Positions 35,186 to 44,655 of a stretch of 64,000 bases of DNA are shown here, in pieces. Source of the stretch: Aromatoleum toluvorans (lineage in GTDB: Bacteria > Pseudomonadota > Gammaproteobacteria > Burkholderiales > Rhodocyclaceae); assembly GCF_012910905.1 (NCBI RefSeq), contig NZ_WTVN01000001.1, positions 124,001-188,000 on the forward strand. Direction: 5' to 3'. The notes under the pieces were generated by a model. The model saw nothing but the letters and a program-made list of their open reading frames with translations, was not told the DNA's origin and made no database searches. The position numbers were made by a program, and so were the translations under genes. Numbering within the stretch: the first letter of the stretch is position 1; the number at the start of each line of letters is the position of its first letter.

Positions 35186-36643
35186 ATGTCCACGACCCGA
35201 ACATTCGGCATCACCGGTTTTGGCGGCTATATTCCGCGTTTGCGCATGCAACGCGCGGCGATTGCCGCGGCCCACCAATGGATGGCCCCCGGCCTGCGCT
35301 CCCAGGCCAAGGGCCGACGGGCCTTTTGCAGTTGGGATGAAGACAGCATCACGCTGGCGGTCGAAGCGGCCCGCGACGCACTCGCAAACCGCCCGCGCGA
35401 GGCGATCGCCTCGCTCACCCTGGCTTCGACGACGCTGCCCTTCGCCGACCTGCAGAACAGCACCATCGTGGCCGGCGCCCTGGGGCTGGCGCCGTCGGTG
35501 CGCACCCTCGACGTGGGGCACTCGCAGCGCGCCACCACCAGCGGACTGATCGCCGCCCTGCGCCAGAGCGACGCACCGGCCTTGTTCATCGCCAGCGATC
35601 GTCCGCGCGGCAAGCCGGCCAGCAGCCAGGAGATCGGTTTCGGCGCCGGCGCCGGCGCGTTTACGCTCGGCAGTGACGAAGTCATCGCCACCCTGCTCGC
35701 CTCCACCAGCCGCACGGCATTGTTCGTCGACCACTTCCGCAGCGACGGCGCCCGCTACGACTATTACTGGGAAGAGCGCTGGGTCCGCGACGAGGGCTAT
35801 ATGAAGCTGGTCGTCGAGGCGGTACGGGCCGCGTTGCAGCAAGCCGGGGTTGCGGCGGCCGCTGTCGATCATTTCATCCTGGCGGCGCCGTTCAAGGGCG
35901 TCGCTTCGGCGGTCATCAAGAAACTCGGCATCGTTCCGGAAGCAGAGAGCGACAGCCTCGAAGCCGACTGCGGCTACAGCGGCGCGGCTCACGGCCTGCT
36001 CATGCTCGCCCATGCGCTGGAACGGGCCAAACCCGGCCAGACCCTGGTTCTGGTTGGCTTCGGCCAGGGCGTCGACGTGCTGGTGCTGCGCACCACCGAA
36101 GCCCTTGCGTCGTTCGCACCGCGCCGCGGCGTCGGCGGCGCGTTGGCTGACGGGCAGAACCACGACGCCTACCTGCGCCTCGCCTCCTATGAAAATGCGA
36201 TCGAGCTGGAATGGGGCATGCGTGGCGAGAAATCGATCAAGACCGCGCTCACCGAGCAATATCGCTCCAGCGATCAGCTCTCCGGCTTCGTCGCCGGGCG
36301 CTGCCGCGCTTGCGGCACTATCCAGTTTCCACAATTGACTTACTGCGTGACCCCCGGGTGCAACGCGCCGCGTGCGAACTTCGATCCGCATCCGTTGTTC
36401 GACGAGCCTGCCCAGGTCCTCACCCATACCGGCGACTGGCTCAGCTATCACCCGGCGCCGCCGCTGTACGTCGGTTTCGTGCAGTTCGAACAGGGCGCGC
36501 GCCTGCTCATGGAAATGGTCGATGTCGGCGCCGTCGGCCTGGAAGTGGGCACACCGCTGCGCATGGTGTTCCGCGTCAAGGATGTCGACAAGACACGCGG
36601 CTATCCGCGCTATTTCTGGAAGGCCACGCCGCTTCAGGCTTGA
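35186..36643 (+). CDS. HMG-CoA synthase-like/DUF35 (OB-fold zinc) fusion protein
   Basis: 485 aa. Residues about 1-340 have the thiolase-like fold of the HMG-CoA synthase/KAS III type (FGITGFGGYIPRLRM at the start). Residues about 365-485 form a DUF35 rubredoxin-like zinc ribbon and OB fold with C373, C376, C387 and C392. The segment where the nucleophilic Cys should lie (TLDVGHSQRATTSGLIAAL) has none, so the first domain may be non-catalytic or structural. DUF35 proteins bind CoA and partner with thiolases or aldolases, for example in archaeal mevalonate synthesis, BbsAB and ChsH2-Ltp2. The adjacent thiolase is the likely partner. Confidence 0.75.
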   Translation: MSTTRTFGITGFGGYIPRLRMQRAAIAAAHQWMAPGLRSQAKGRRAFCSWDEDSITLAVEAARDALANRPREAIASLTLASTTLPFADLQNSTIVAGALGLAPSVRTLDVGHSQRATTSGLIAALRQSDAPALFIASDRPRGKPASSQEIGFGAGAGAFTLGSDEVIATLLASTSRTALFVDHFRSDGARYDYYWEERWVRDEGYMKLVVEAVRAALQQAGVAAAAVDHFILAAPFKGVASAVIKKLGIVPEAESDSLEADCGYSGAAHGLLMLAHALERAKPGQTLVLVGFGQGVDVLVLRTTEALASFAPRRGVGGALADGQNHDAYLRLASYENAIELEWGMRGEKSIKTALTEQYRSSDQLSGFVAGRCRACGTIQFPQLTYCVTPGCNAPRANFDPHPLFDEPAQVLTHTGDWLSYHPAPPLYVGFVQFEQGARLLMEMVDVGAVGLEVGTPLRMVFRVKDVDKTRGYPRYFWKATPLQA

Positions 36644-36657
36644 GGAGAGAACATTTC

Positions 36658-37863
36658 ATGGCAACGGGAATCAAGGACAAGGTCGCCATCATCGGCATGG
36701 GCTGCTCGAAGTTCGGCGAACGCTGGGACGTCGGCCCCTCCGAATTGCTGGCGGAAGCCTTCGAGGAAGCCCTGCTCGATGCGGGCATCGAACGTAAACA
36801 GATCGAGGCGGCCTGGTATGGCTCCTGCTCCGATCCGATCAGCGTCGGCAACTCGGCCATCCCCGCCTCGATGGCGCTGCGGCTGGACGGCATTCCGGTG
36901 AGCCACATGGAGAACATGTGCGCCACCGGCAGCGAGGTGCTGCGCGCCGCCGCCTATGCGGTGGCCAGCGGCGCGGTGGATTTCGCCCTGGCGATCGGCG
37001 CGGAGAAGCTGAAGGACACCGGCTACGGCGGCCTGCCTTTCGTCTACAAGGGAACCTTCAACGACCTGTGGCTTCCCCTGGGCTCGACGCCGGCGGGCTT
37101 TGCCCAACTGGCCGCCGGCTACCGGGCCAGGCACGGCACCAGCAAGGAAGATCTGAAGCGGGCGATGGCGCACGTTTCATGGAAAAGCCATCAGAACGGA
37201 ATGCTCAGTCCGAAGGCCCATCTGCGCAAGGCGGTCAGCATGGAGCAGATCCTCGGCGCCCCCATGATCGCAGACCCGCTCGGCCTCTACGACTGCTGCG
37301 GGGTCAGCGACGGCGCCGCGGCGGCGATCGTCACCACCCCCGAAATCGCCCGCGCCCTGGGGCGCAAGGACATGGTCACGATCAAGTCCATCCAGTTGGC
37401 GATCGGTTCCGGCGTCGAGTCGGGCACCTCCCAGTGGGACGGCAGCTATGTGCGCACCACCCGGGCGGCGGCGCAAAAAGCCTACGCGGAAGCCGGCATC
37501 AAGGACCCGCGCTCGGAACTGAGCCTGATGGAAGTGCACGACTGCTTCTCGATCACTGAACTGTCGACGATGGAGGATCTGTTCGTTTCTCCCGACGGCG
37601 GCGCGGTGCACGACATCCTCGACGGCTTTTTCGACCGCGATGGCGGCCTGCCCTGCCAGGTGGACGGCGGGCTCAAGTGCTTCGGCCACCCGATCGCCGC
37701 CTCCGGCCTGCGCATGGCCTATGAAATCTACAACCAGTTGCAGGGACGGGCCGGCGAGCGGCAGTTGAGCAATCCGAGCATCGGCCTGACCCACAACCTG
37801 GGCGGCGTACCCTATCTCGGCATCGCCGCGATTTCCATTCTCGGCCTACACGGCGGCAAATGA
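36658..37863 (+). CDS. Thiolase-family protein (SCP-x/Ltp-like)
   Basis: 401 aa thiolase fold with nucleophile C88 in MENMCATGSE, H294 in EVHDCFS, and C341 and H344 in LKCFGHP, so the catalytic residues of a degradative thiolase are present. It lacks the usual GHPxGxSG ending and resembles the SCP-x/Ltp thiolases that work with DUF35 partners. It could cleave a beta-keto acyl-CoA or a tertiary beta-hydroxy acyl-CoA (retro-aldol). The ATG at 36658 follows TGAGGAG, which overlaps the stop of the DUF35 fusion gene. Its last bases overlap the CoA-transferase start. Confidence 0.85.
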   Translation: MATGIKDKVAIIGMGCSKFGERWDVGPSELLAEAFEEALLDAGIERKQIEAAWYGSCSDPISVGNSAIPASMALRLDGIPVSHMENMCATGSEVLRAAAYAVASGAVDFALAIGAEKLKDTGYGGLPFVYKGTFNDLWLPLGSTPAGFAQLAAGYRARHGTSKEDLKRAMAHVSWKSHQNGMLSPKAHLRKAVSMEQILGAPMIADPLGLYDCCGVSDGAAAAIVTTPEIARALGRKDMVTIKSIQLAIGSGVESGTSQWDGSYVRTTRAAAQKAYAEAGIKDPRSELSLMEVHDCFSITELSTMEDLFVSPDGGAVHDILDGFFDRDGGLPCQVDGGLKCFGHPIAASGLRMAYEIYNQLQGRAGERQLSNPSIGLTHNLGGVPYLGIAAISILGLHGGK

Positions 37864-39116
37864 ACCGCGCCCTCTCCGCCGATCGCCTGGCCGACATTCT
37901 GGCGCCCGGCGCATCCGTGTATGTGCCGGGCGGGATCGCGGTACCCGTCGCCTTTCTCGCCGACTTGCAGAACCGGCCGGAGCGCAGCCGCGATCTGCAC
38001 ATCCTGACCAGCATCGCGCCCGGCATCGACATCCCCTTCGACGTCGATAGACTCCATCCCAGTGCCGTCGTCAGCGGCCTGTTCATGCAACCGGCGTTGC
38101 GCGAGGCGCAACGCGCCGGGCGTTATCGCCTGCTGCCCATGAGCTACGGCGGTTTCGTGCGCCACCTGCAGGACAACGCGGACTTCGACCTGATCGTGTT
38201 CCAGGTCACCCCCCCGGATGCGGCCGGCAATTGCTCCCTCGGACCGTCCGTGGAATTCCTGCCGCTGGCCGTGCGCCAGAGCCGCCAGGTGCTGGCCTTG
38301 ATCAATCCGCGCCTGCCGCGCATCCCGGGCGCCGCCGCCTTACCTTACGATCGCTTCGATTACGTCTGCGAGATCGACTCGGCGCTGCCCGAGTACCGCA
38401 CCGACACCGACGCGCCGACCCGTGCCATCGCCTGCCACATCGCGGCGCTGGTGAAGGATGGCAGCACCTTGCAGATGGGACTGGGCAAGGTGCCCACCGC
38501 ACTGGCCGGCGCCTTGCGCAATCATCGGCGTCTGCGGCTGTTTTCCGGCATGCTCTCCGACGGCATGCGGGACCTCGCCGAGGCCGGAGCCCTGGACCTC
38601 GACTTCGCCCATACCGCCTGCGTCGTCGCCGGCAGCCGCGACCTCTACGCCTGGGCCACCGGGTTCGCGCCGCTGCGCGTACTCGGCTGTGAAGTGACCC
38701 ACGATGCACGCAACCTGCTCGCCCAGCAGCGCTTCGTCGCGGTCAACTCGGCCCTCGAAGTGGATCTGTTCGGCCAATGCAACCTGGAACACGCCGAAGG
38801 CCAGGCGGTCAGCGGTGCCGGCGGCGCCCCGGACTTCGCCCGGGCGGCCCGTCTCGCAGCCAAAGGCAGCAGCATCGTCGCCCTCAACGCCACCTACAAG
38901 CGCGGCACCGCTTCGCGCATCGTGCCCTGCCTGGGGGACCTTTCCATTTCATCGCTGTCCCGCATCGACGTCGACCTGGTGGTCACCGAATTCGGTGTCG
39001 CCGATCTGCGCGGCGCAAGCGTCCACCAAAGGGCGCAGGCCCTGATCGGCATCGCCGCGCCGACCTTCCGCGCCTCCCTGCAGGAAGCCTGGGATGCCTT
39101 CGCGCAGCGTCTCTGA
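37860..39116 (+). CDS. Class I CoA-transferase/acetyl-CoA hydrolase-family protein
   Basis: 418 aa protein of the acetyl-CoA hydrolase/4-hydroxybutyrate CoA-transferase family. VNSALEVDLFGQCNLE contains the catalytic Glu (E300) that forms the glutamyl-CoA thioester, and GAGGAPDFARA follows as in the family. It would move CoA between acyl groups, recycling CoA without ATP. It begins at an ATGA overlap with the thiolase stop, so it is coupled to the DUF35-thiolase pair. Confidence 0.82.
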   Translation: MNRALSADRLADILAPGASVYVPGGIAVPVAFLADLQNRPERSRDLHILTSIAPGIDIPFDVDRLHPSAVVSGLFMQPALREAQRAGRYRLLPMSYGGFVRHLQDNADFDLIVFQVTPPDAAGNCSLGPSVEFLPLAVRQSRQVLALINPRLPRIPGAAALPYDRFDYVCEIDSALPEYRTDTDAPTRAIACHIAALVKDGSTLQMGLGKVPTALAGALRNHRRLRLFSGMLSDGMRDLAEAGALDLDFAHTACVVAGSRDLYAWATGFAPLRVLGCEVTHDARNLLAQQRFVAVNSALEVDLFGQCNLEHAEGQAVSGAGGAPDFARAARLAAKGSSIVALNATYKRGTASRIVPCLGDLSISSLSRIDVDLVVTEFGVADLRGASVHQRAQALIGIAAPTFRASLQEAWDAFAQRL

Positions 39117-39117
39117 A

Positions 39118-39132
39118 TCGTCGCTTCCGACG
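39118..39132. promoter_or_regulatory. Operator-like element TCGTCGCTTCCGACG
   Basis: GTC-N6-GAC symmetry similar to the 6605/35022 family but with a different centre. It lies directly after the CoA-transferase stop and about 77 bases before the FadB-like start. The 15-base AATCGTCGCTTCCGA recurs at 53071 upstream of ETF-QO. Confidence 0.35.
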
Positions 39133-39208
39133 GTGAAAGTCTACGGCCGACCGCCCTAAATTGGCGTTTTGCCCGGCCCCAGGTCCGACCCCAACAAGGA
39201 GAATCGTT

Positions 39209-41359
<2,151 letters not shown>

Positions 41360-41401
41360 CGCCTGTGGCGGAACTGCCCCCCCCACTCGAAAGGATTTCC
41401 C

Positions 41402-42184
41402 ATGAAACTTGATTCCACCCTATCGGCCGTCGTCACCGGCGGCGCCTCCGGACTCGGCGCCGCCGTGGCGCGCCGGCTCGCCGCGCAAGGCGTCAAAGTT
41501 GCGCTGTTCGATCTCAACGAGACCCTCGGCGAAGCCCTGGCACGGGAAATCGGCGGCCTCTTCTGCACGGTCAACGTCACCAACGAGGCACAAGTCGATA
41601 CCGCCTTCGCCAAAGCCCGCGCAGCTCACGGGCAGGAACGCATCCTGGTCAACTGCGCCGGCATCGGTGGCGCGGCGAAGACCGCCAGTCGGGACAAGGC
41701 CAGTGGCGAGACCCGGCACTTTCCGCTGGATCTCTTCGAACGGGTGATCCAGGTCAACCTGATCGGCGCTTTCCGCTGCATCGCCAAGGCGTCCGCCGGC
41801 ATGCTCACGTTGCCCCCGCTCGAGGACGGCGAGCGCGGCGTCATCGTCAACACCTCCTCGGTCGCTGCCCAGGACGGGCAGATCGGCCAGGCCGCCTATG
41901 CAGCCTCGAAGGCCGCCATCGTCGGCATCACCCTGCCGGTCGCGCGCGACCTGATGAACGACGGCATTCGCATCAATACCATCATGCCGGGGATTTTCGA
42001 CACCCCGCTGTTGCAAGGCACCCCCGACAACGTGAGGGAAGCCCTGGCCGCTTCGGTCCCCTTCCCCAAACGCTTCGGCCGCCCCGACGAATTCGCCGCG
42101 GTCGCCGAAACCATGATCACCACCACCTACTTCAACGGCGAATCCGTTCGTCTCGACGGTGCAATCCGCATGTCGCCCCGCTGA
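41402..42184 (+). CDS. 3-hydroxy-2-methylbutyryl-CoA dehydrogenase-like SDR (HSD17B10 type)
   Basis: 260 aa SDR. TGGASGLGAAVARRLAAQG, NCAGIGGAAKT, catalytic Y and K in YAASK, and LPVARDLMNDGIRINTIMPG with a terminal YFNGESVRLDGAIRM are the signature of HSD17B10-type enzymes, which oxidise 3-hydroxy-2-methylacyl-CoA and some steroids. This fits the racemase in pointing to 2-methyl-branched intermediates. AAAGGA precedes the ATG. Confidence 0.88.
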   Translation: MKLDSTLSAVVTGGASGLGAAVARRLAAQGVKVALFDLNETLGEALAREIGGLFCTVNVTNEAQVDTAFAKARAAHGQERILVNCAGIGGAAKTASRDKASGETRHFPLDLFERVIQVNLIGAFRCIAKASAGMLTLPPLEDGERGVIVNTSSVAAQDGQIGQAAYAASKAAIVGITLPVARDLMNDGIRINTIMPGIFDTPLLQGTPDNVREALAASVPFPKRFGRPDEFAAVAETMITTTYFNGESVRLDGAIRMSPR

Positions 42185-42231
42185 ATCGGCGTTTCGCTCT
42201 TTTTCGATCGACCATTTACTGGAGAAAACAC

Positions 42232-43410
42232 ATGGCTGAAGCTTATATCGTCGCCGCGGTACGCACCGCCGGCGGCCGCAGGGGAGGACGCCTGTCCGGC
42301 TGGCACCCGGTCGAACTGGCGGCAACGGTTCTCGACGCCTTGCTCGACCGCAGCGGGATCGACCCGGCCGCGGTCGAGGACGTCATCATGGGCTGCGTGC
42401 AGCAGGCCGGCGAGCAATCCAACAACATCGGCCGCAATGCCGTGCTCGCCTCGCGCCTGCCGGAATCCGTGCCCGGCACCACGCTGGACCGGCAGTGCGG
42501 CTCGTCGCAGCAGGCCCTGCACTTCGCCGCGCAGGCGGTGATGTCCGGCACCATGGACGTGGTGATCGCGGCGGGCGTGGAAGCGATGAGCCGGGTGCCG
42601 ATGTTCGTGCCGCAGAAGCTCGCCCTGGAGAACGGCCTCGGCGAATACATGAGCCCGGAAATCCGCCGGCGCTATCCTGAGGGCGATTTCAGCCAGTTCA
42701 TCGGGGCGGAACTCATCGCCCGCAAGCACGGATTCTCCCGCGACGACCTGGAACGCTTCGCCTACGCAACCACCCAGAAGGCAATCGAAGCCACCCGCGC
42801 GGGGCGCTTCGCCGAAGAAATCCTGCCCGTCAAGGTGCGCCTCGCCGACGGCACGCGGCCCGGCGAGCAGCATACTGTCGACGAAGGCATCCGCTTCGAC
42901 GCGACGCTGGAAAGCATCCACGCCGTCAAGCTGCTGACCGAGGGCGGCAGCATCTCCGCGGCGACCGCCAGCCAGGTCTGCGACGGCGCCAGCGGCGTCA
43001 TGGTGGTCAGCGAGCGCGCCCTCAAGACCCTCGGCCTGACGCCCCTGGCCCGGGTGCACCACATGAGCGTGCTGGGCGGCGATCCGTGGATCATGCTCGA
43101 AGCGCCGCTGGCGGCCACCGAGGCGGCGCTGCGCAAGGCCGGCATGAAGATCGCCGACATCGACCTGTACGAAGTCAACGAAGCCTTCGCGCCGGTGCCG
43201 CTGGCATGGTTGAAAGCCATCGGTGCCGACCCCGAACGCCTGAACGTGAACGGGGGCGCGATCGCCCTGGGCCACCCCCTCGGGGCGTCCGGCACCAAGC
43301 TGATGACTACCCTGATCAACGCCCTCAAACAGCGCGGCAAGCGTTACGGCCTGCAGACCATGTGTGAAGGCGGCGGCATGGCCAACGTCACCATCATCGA
43401 ACGCTGCTGA
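42232..43410 (+). CDS. fadA-like: Acetyl-CoA C-acyltransferase (thiolase)
   Basis: 392 aa degradative thiolase with nucleophile C89 in LDRQCGSSQQAL, NEAFAPVPLAW, GGAIALGHPLGASGTKL and the late catalytic Cys in MCEGGGMANV. It releases acetyl- or propionyl-CoA from 3-ketoacyl-CoA at the end of each beta-oxidation round. It lies in the same operon as the FadB-like and HSD17B10-like genes, giving a complete set. Chain-length preference cannot be told. Confidence 0.92.
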   Translation: MAEAYIVAAVRTAGGRRGGRLSGWHPVELAATVLDALLDRSGIDPAAVEDVIMGCVQQAGEQSNNIGRNAVLASRLPESVPGTTLDRQCGSSQQALHFAAQAVMSGTMDVVIAAGVEAMSRVPMFVPQKLALENGLGEYMSPEIRRRYPEGDFSQFIGAELIARKHGFSRDDLERFAYATTQKAIEATRAGRFAEEILPVKVRLADGTRPGEQHTVDEGIRFDATLESIHAVKLLTEGGSISAATASQVCDGASGVMVVSERALKTLGLTPLARVHHMSVLGGDPWIMLEAPLAATEAALRKAGMKIADIDLYEVNEAFAPVPLAWLKAIGADPERLNVNGGAIALGHPLGASGTKLMTTLINALKQRGKRYGLQTMCEGGGMANVTIIERC

Positions 43411-43433
43411 CAGCATACTGGAGGAAACCCACG

Positions 43434-43883
43434 GTGGAACTCGAATATGTCTTCAGCTACAGCGCTTCGGTTATCGATCTCCAGCACGTAGGTGGGCCTT
43501 TCGGCAAGCGCCGGATCGCGCGCTGTGGCGCTGGGATAATCAACGGCCCCAAGCTCAACGGTGAAGTGCTGGAAGGCGCGTATGACTGGATACTCGACGG
43601 CCCCGACGGCTGGGGCCGGATCGACGTGCGCGCGCAATTTCGCACCCACGACGGATGCGTGATCTACGCCCAGTATCTCGGCGTCCTCGAATATAACGAG
43701 AAGTACTCGGCTGCGAGTCGCGAAGGCGGCGAGACTGCCTTTGAGGATATCTATTTTCGCAGCACACCGCGCTTCGAAACCGACGACCCCCGCTATATCT
43801 GGCTGACGCAATCGGTATTTGTCGGACGTGGTCGAATCCTCCCTGGACACACCGTTTGCTGGGAGATCTACCGAGTGACTTGA
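43434..43883 (+). CDS. DUF3237 domain-containing protein
   Basis: 149 aa small beta-rich protein of the DUF3237 family, with GGPFGKRRIARCGAGIINGP near the start. The GTG at 43434 follows GGAGGAAA. The family is often found next to catabolic SDRs and hydrolases but lacks an assigned function. It is the last gene of the plus-strand beta-oxidation block, before a strong hairpin. Confidence 0.75.
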   Translation: MELEYVFSYSASVIDLQHVGGPFGKRRIARCGAGIINGPKLNGEVLEGAYDWILDGPDGWGRIDVRAQFRTHDGCVIYAQYLGVLEYNEKYSAASREGGETAFEDIYFRSTPRFETDDPRYIWLTQSVFVGRGRILPGHTVCWEIYRVT

Positions 43884-43894
43884 GGCGCCGCGCC

Positions 43895-43920
43895 AGTAAG
43901 CCGCCCTTGGGCGGCTTACT
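43895..43920. terminator. Strong 12-bp hairpin between convergent genes
   Basis: AGTAAGCCGCCC and its exact reverse complement GGGCGGCTTACT are separated by only TT, so the innermost pairs must open to form a loop. It lies 12 bases after DUF3237 and before the convergent VOC gene. There is no T-tract on either side, so termination may be Rho-assisted or the hairpin may protect a transcript end. The remaining gap to 44144 holds nothing recognisable. Confidence 0.55.
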
Positions 43921-44144
43921 GCTTCATCCTCAGAGGAAGGGATTCGTCGACCATCGCGGCATAACGGACTGGCATGACGCAATCGTAGAACTCACTCTAC
44001 ACACCGCAGTACCTGGAGCAAATCCGTAAACCGCTGTAAATTGGGGGCCCGCGAGCACCATTCTACAGCGGCTACAAAACCAGCCGGATCGCCTCAAGCT
44101 TCGGGAGCCAGACCTGAACGGCTCCCGCTTCGTCCTCACGAGTA

Positions 44145-44609
44145 TCAGAGCGTGAACTCCTCGACCAGTTGCACCAGATTCCCGTCATGATCATGGAACA
44201 GGAACGACTTAAGCCGCCCGCCGCCCACCGCCCAAACGTAGCCGGTCTGTGTTTCGTAACCCGCTGAACGGATGGTCTGAAACCATTCATCAATGTTACT
44301 CACGCGCAAGGCCAGTTCCCTGATACCGGTATGGTCATAGCCTAGATACTCCCTCGGGGTCTGGCGCACCCGAGGGTTCTCGGGCTGCTGCAATTCAAGC
44401 TTGGCTCCCGTGGGGGAAGCCAGCATGACCATGCGCGACCGCGCGCCACTGACGTGAAAGATATCGTCCAGTGTGTCTTGGGAAAAGAGAGCCTCATCCT
44501 TGTCGGGAATGACCGTATCGATGTACGGCGAAAAGCCCAAGATATCCCGGTACAGCCCCAGCGCCTGGTCCATGTCACTGACCACCAAGCACATATGATG
44601 GAAATCCAT
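44145..44609 (-). CDS. VOC-family protein (glyoxalase/dioxygenase fold)
   Basis: 154 aa single-module vicinal-oxygen-chelate protein starting MDFHHMCLVVSDMDQAL and ending FHDHDGNLVQLVEEF. Possible metal ligands are the His in the first strand, the His in GYDHTGIRELAL, and the Glu near VQLVEE. It may be an epimerase, lyase or dioxygenase. AGAGGAG precedes the ATG at 44609. It is 46 bases downstream of the MMPL gene and is probably the last gene of that operon. Confidence 0.78.
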   Translation of the reverse strand: MDFHHMCLVVSDMDQALGLYRDILGFSPYIDTVIPDKDEALFSQDTLDDIFHVSGARSRMVMLASPTGAKLELQQPENPRVRQTPREYLGYDHTGIRELALRVSNIDEWFQTIRSAGYETQTGYVWAVGGGRLKSFLFHDHDGNLVQLVEEFTL

Positions 44610-44655
44610 CGCACAATCTCCTCTGCAACGTCGAACCTGACGCAAGACCCTTTCT

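Noticed and set aside
44630-44641. GTCGAACCTGAC upstream of the VOC gene
   Set aside because: It has only the GTC-N6-GAC core without the flanking bases or A-rich centre.
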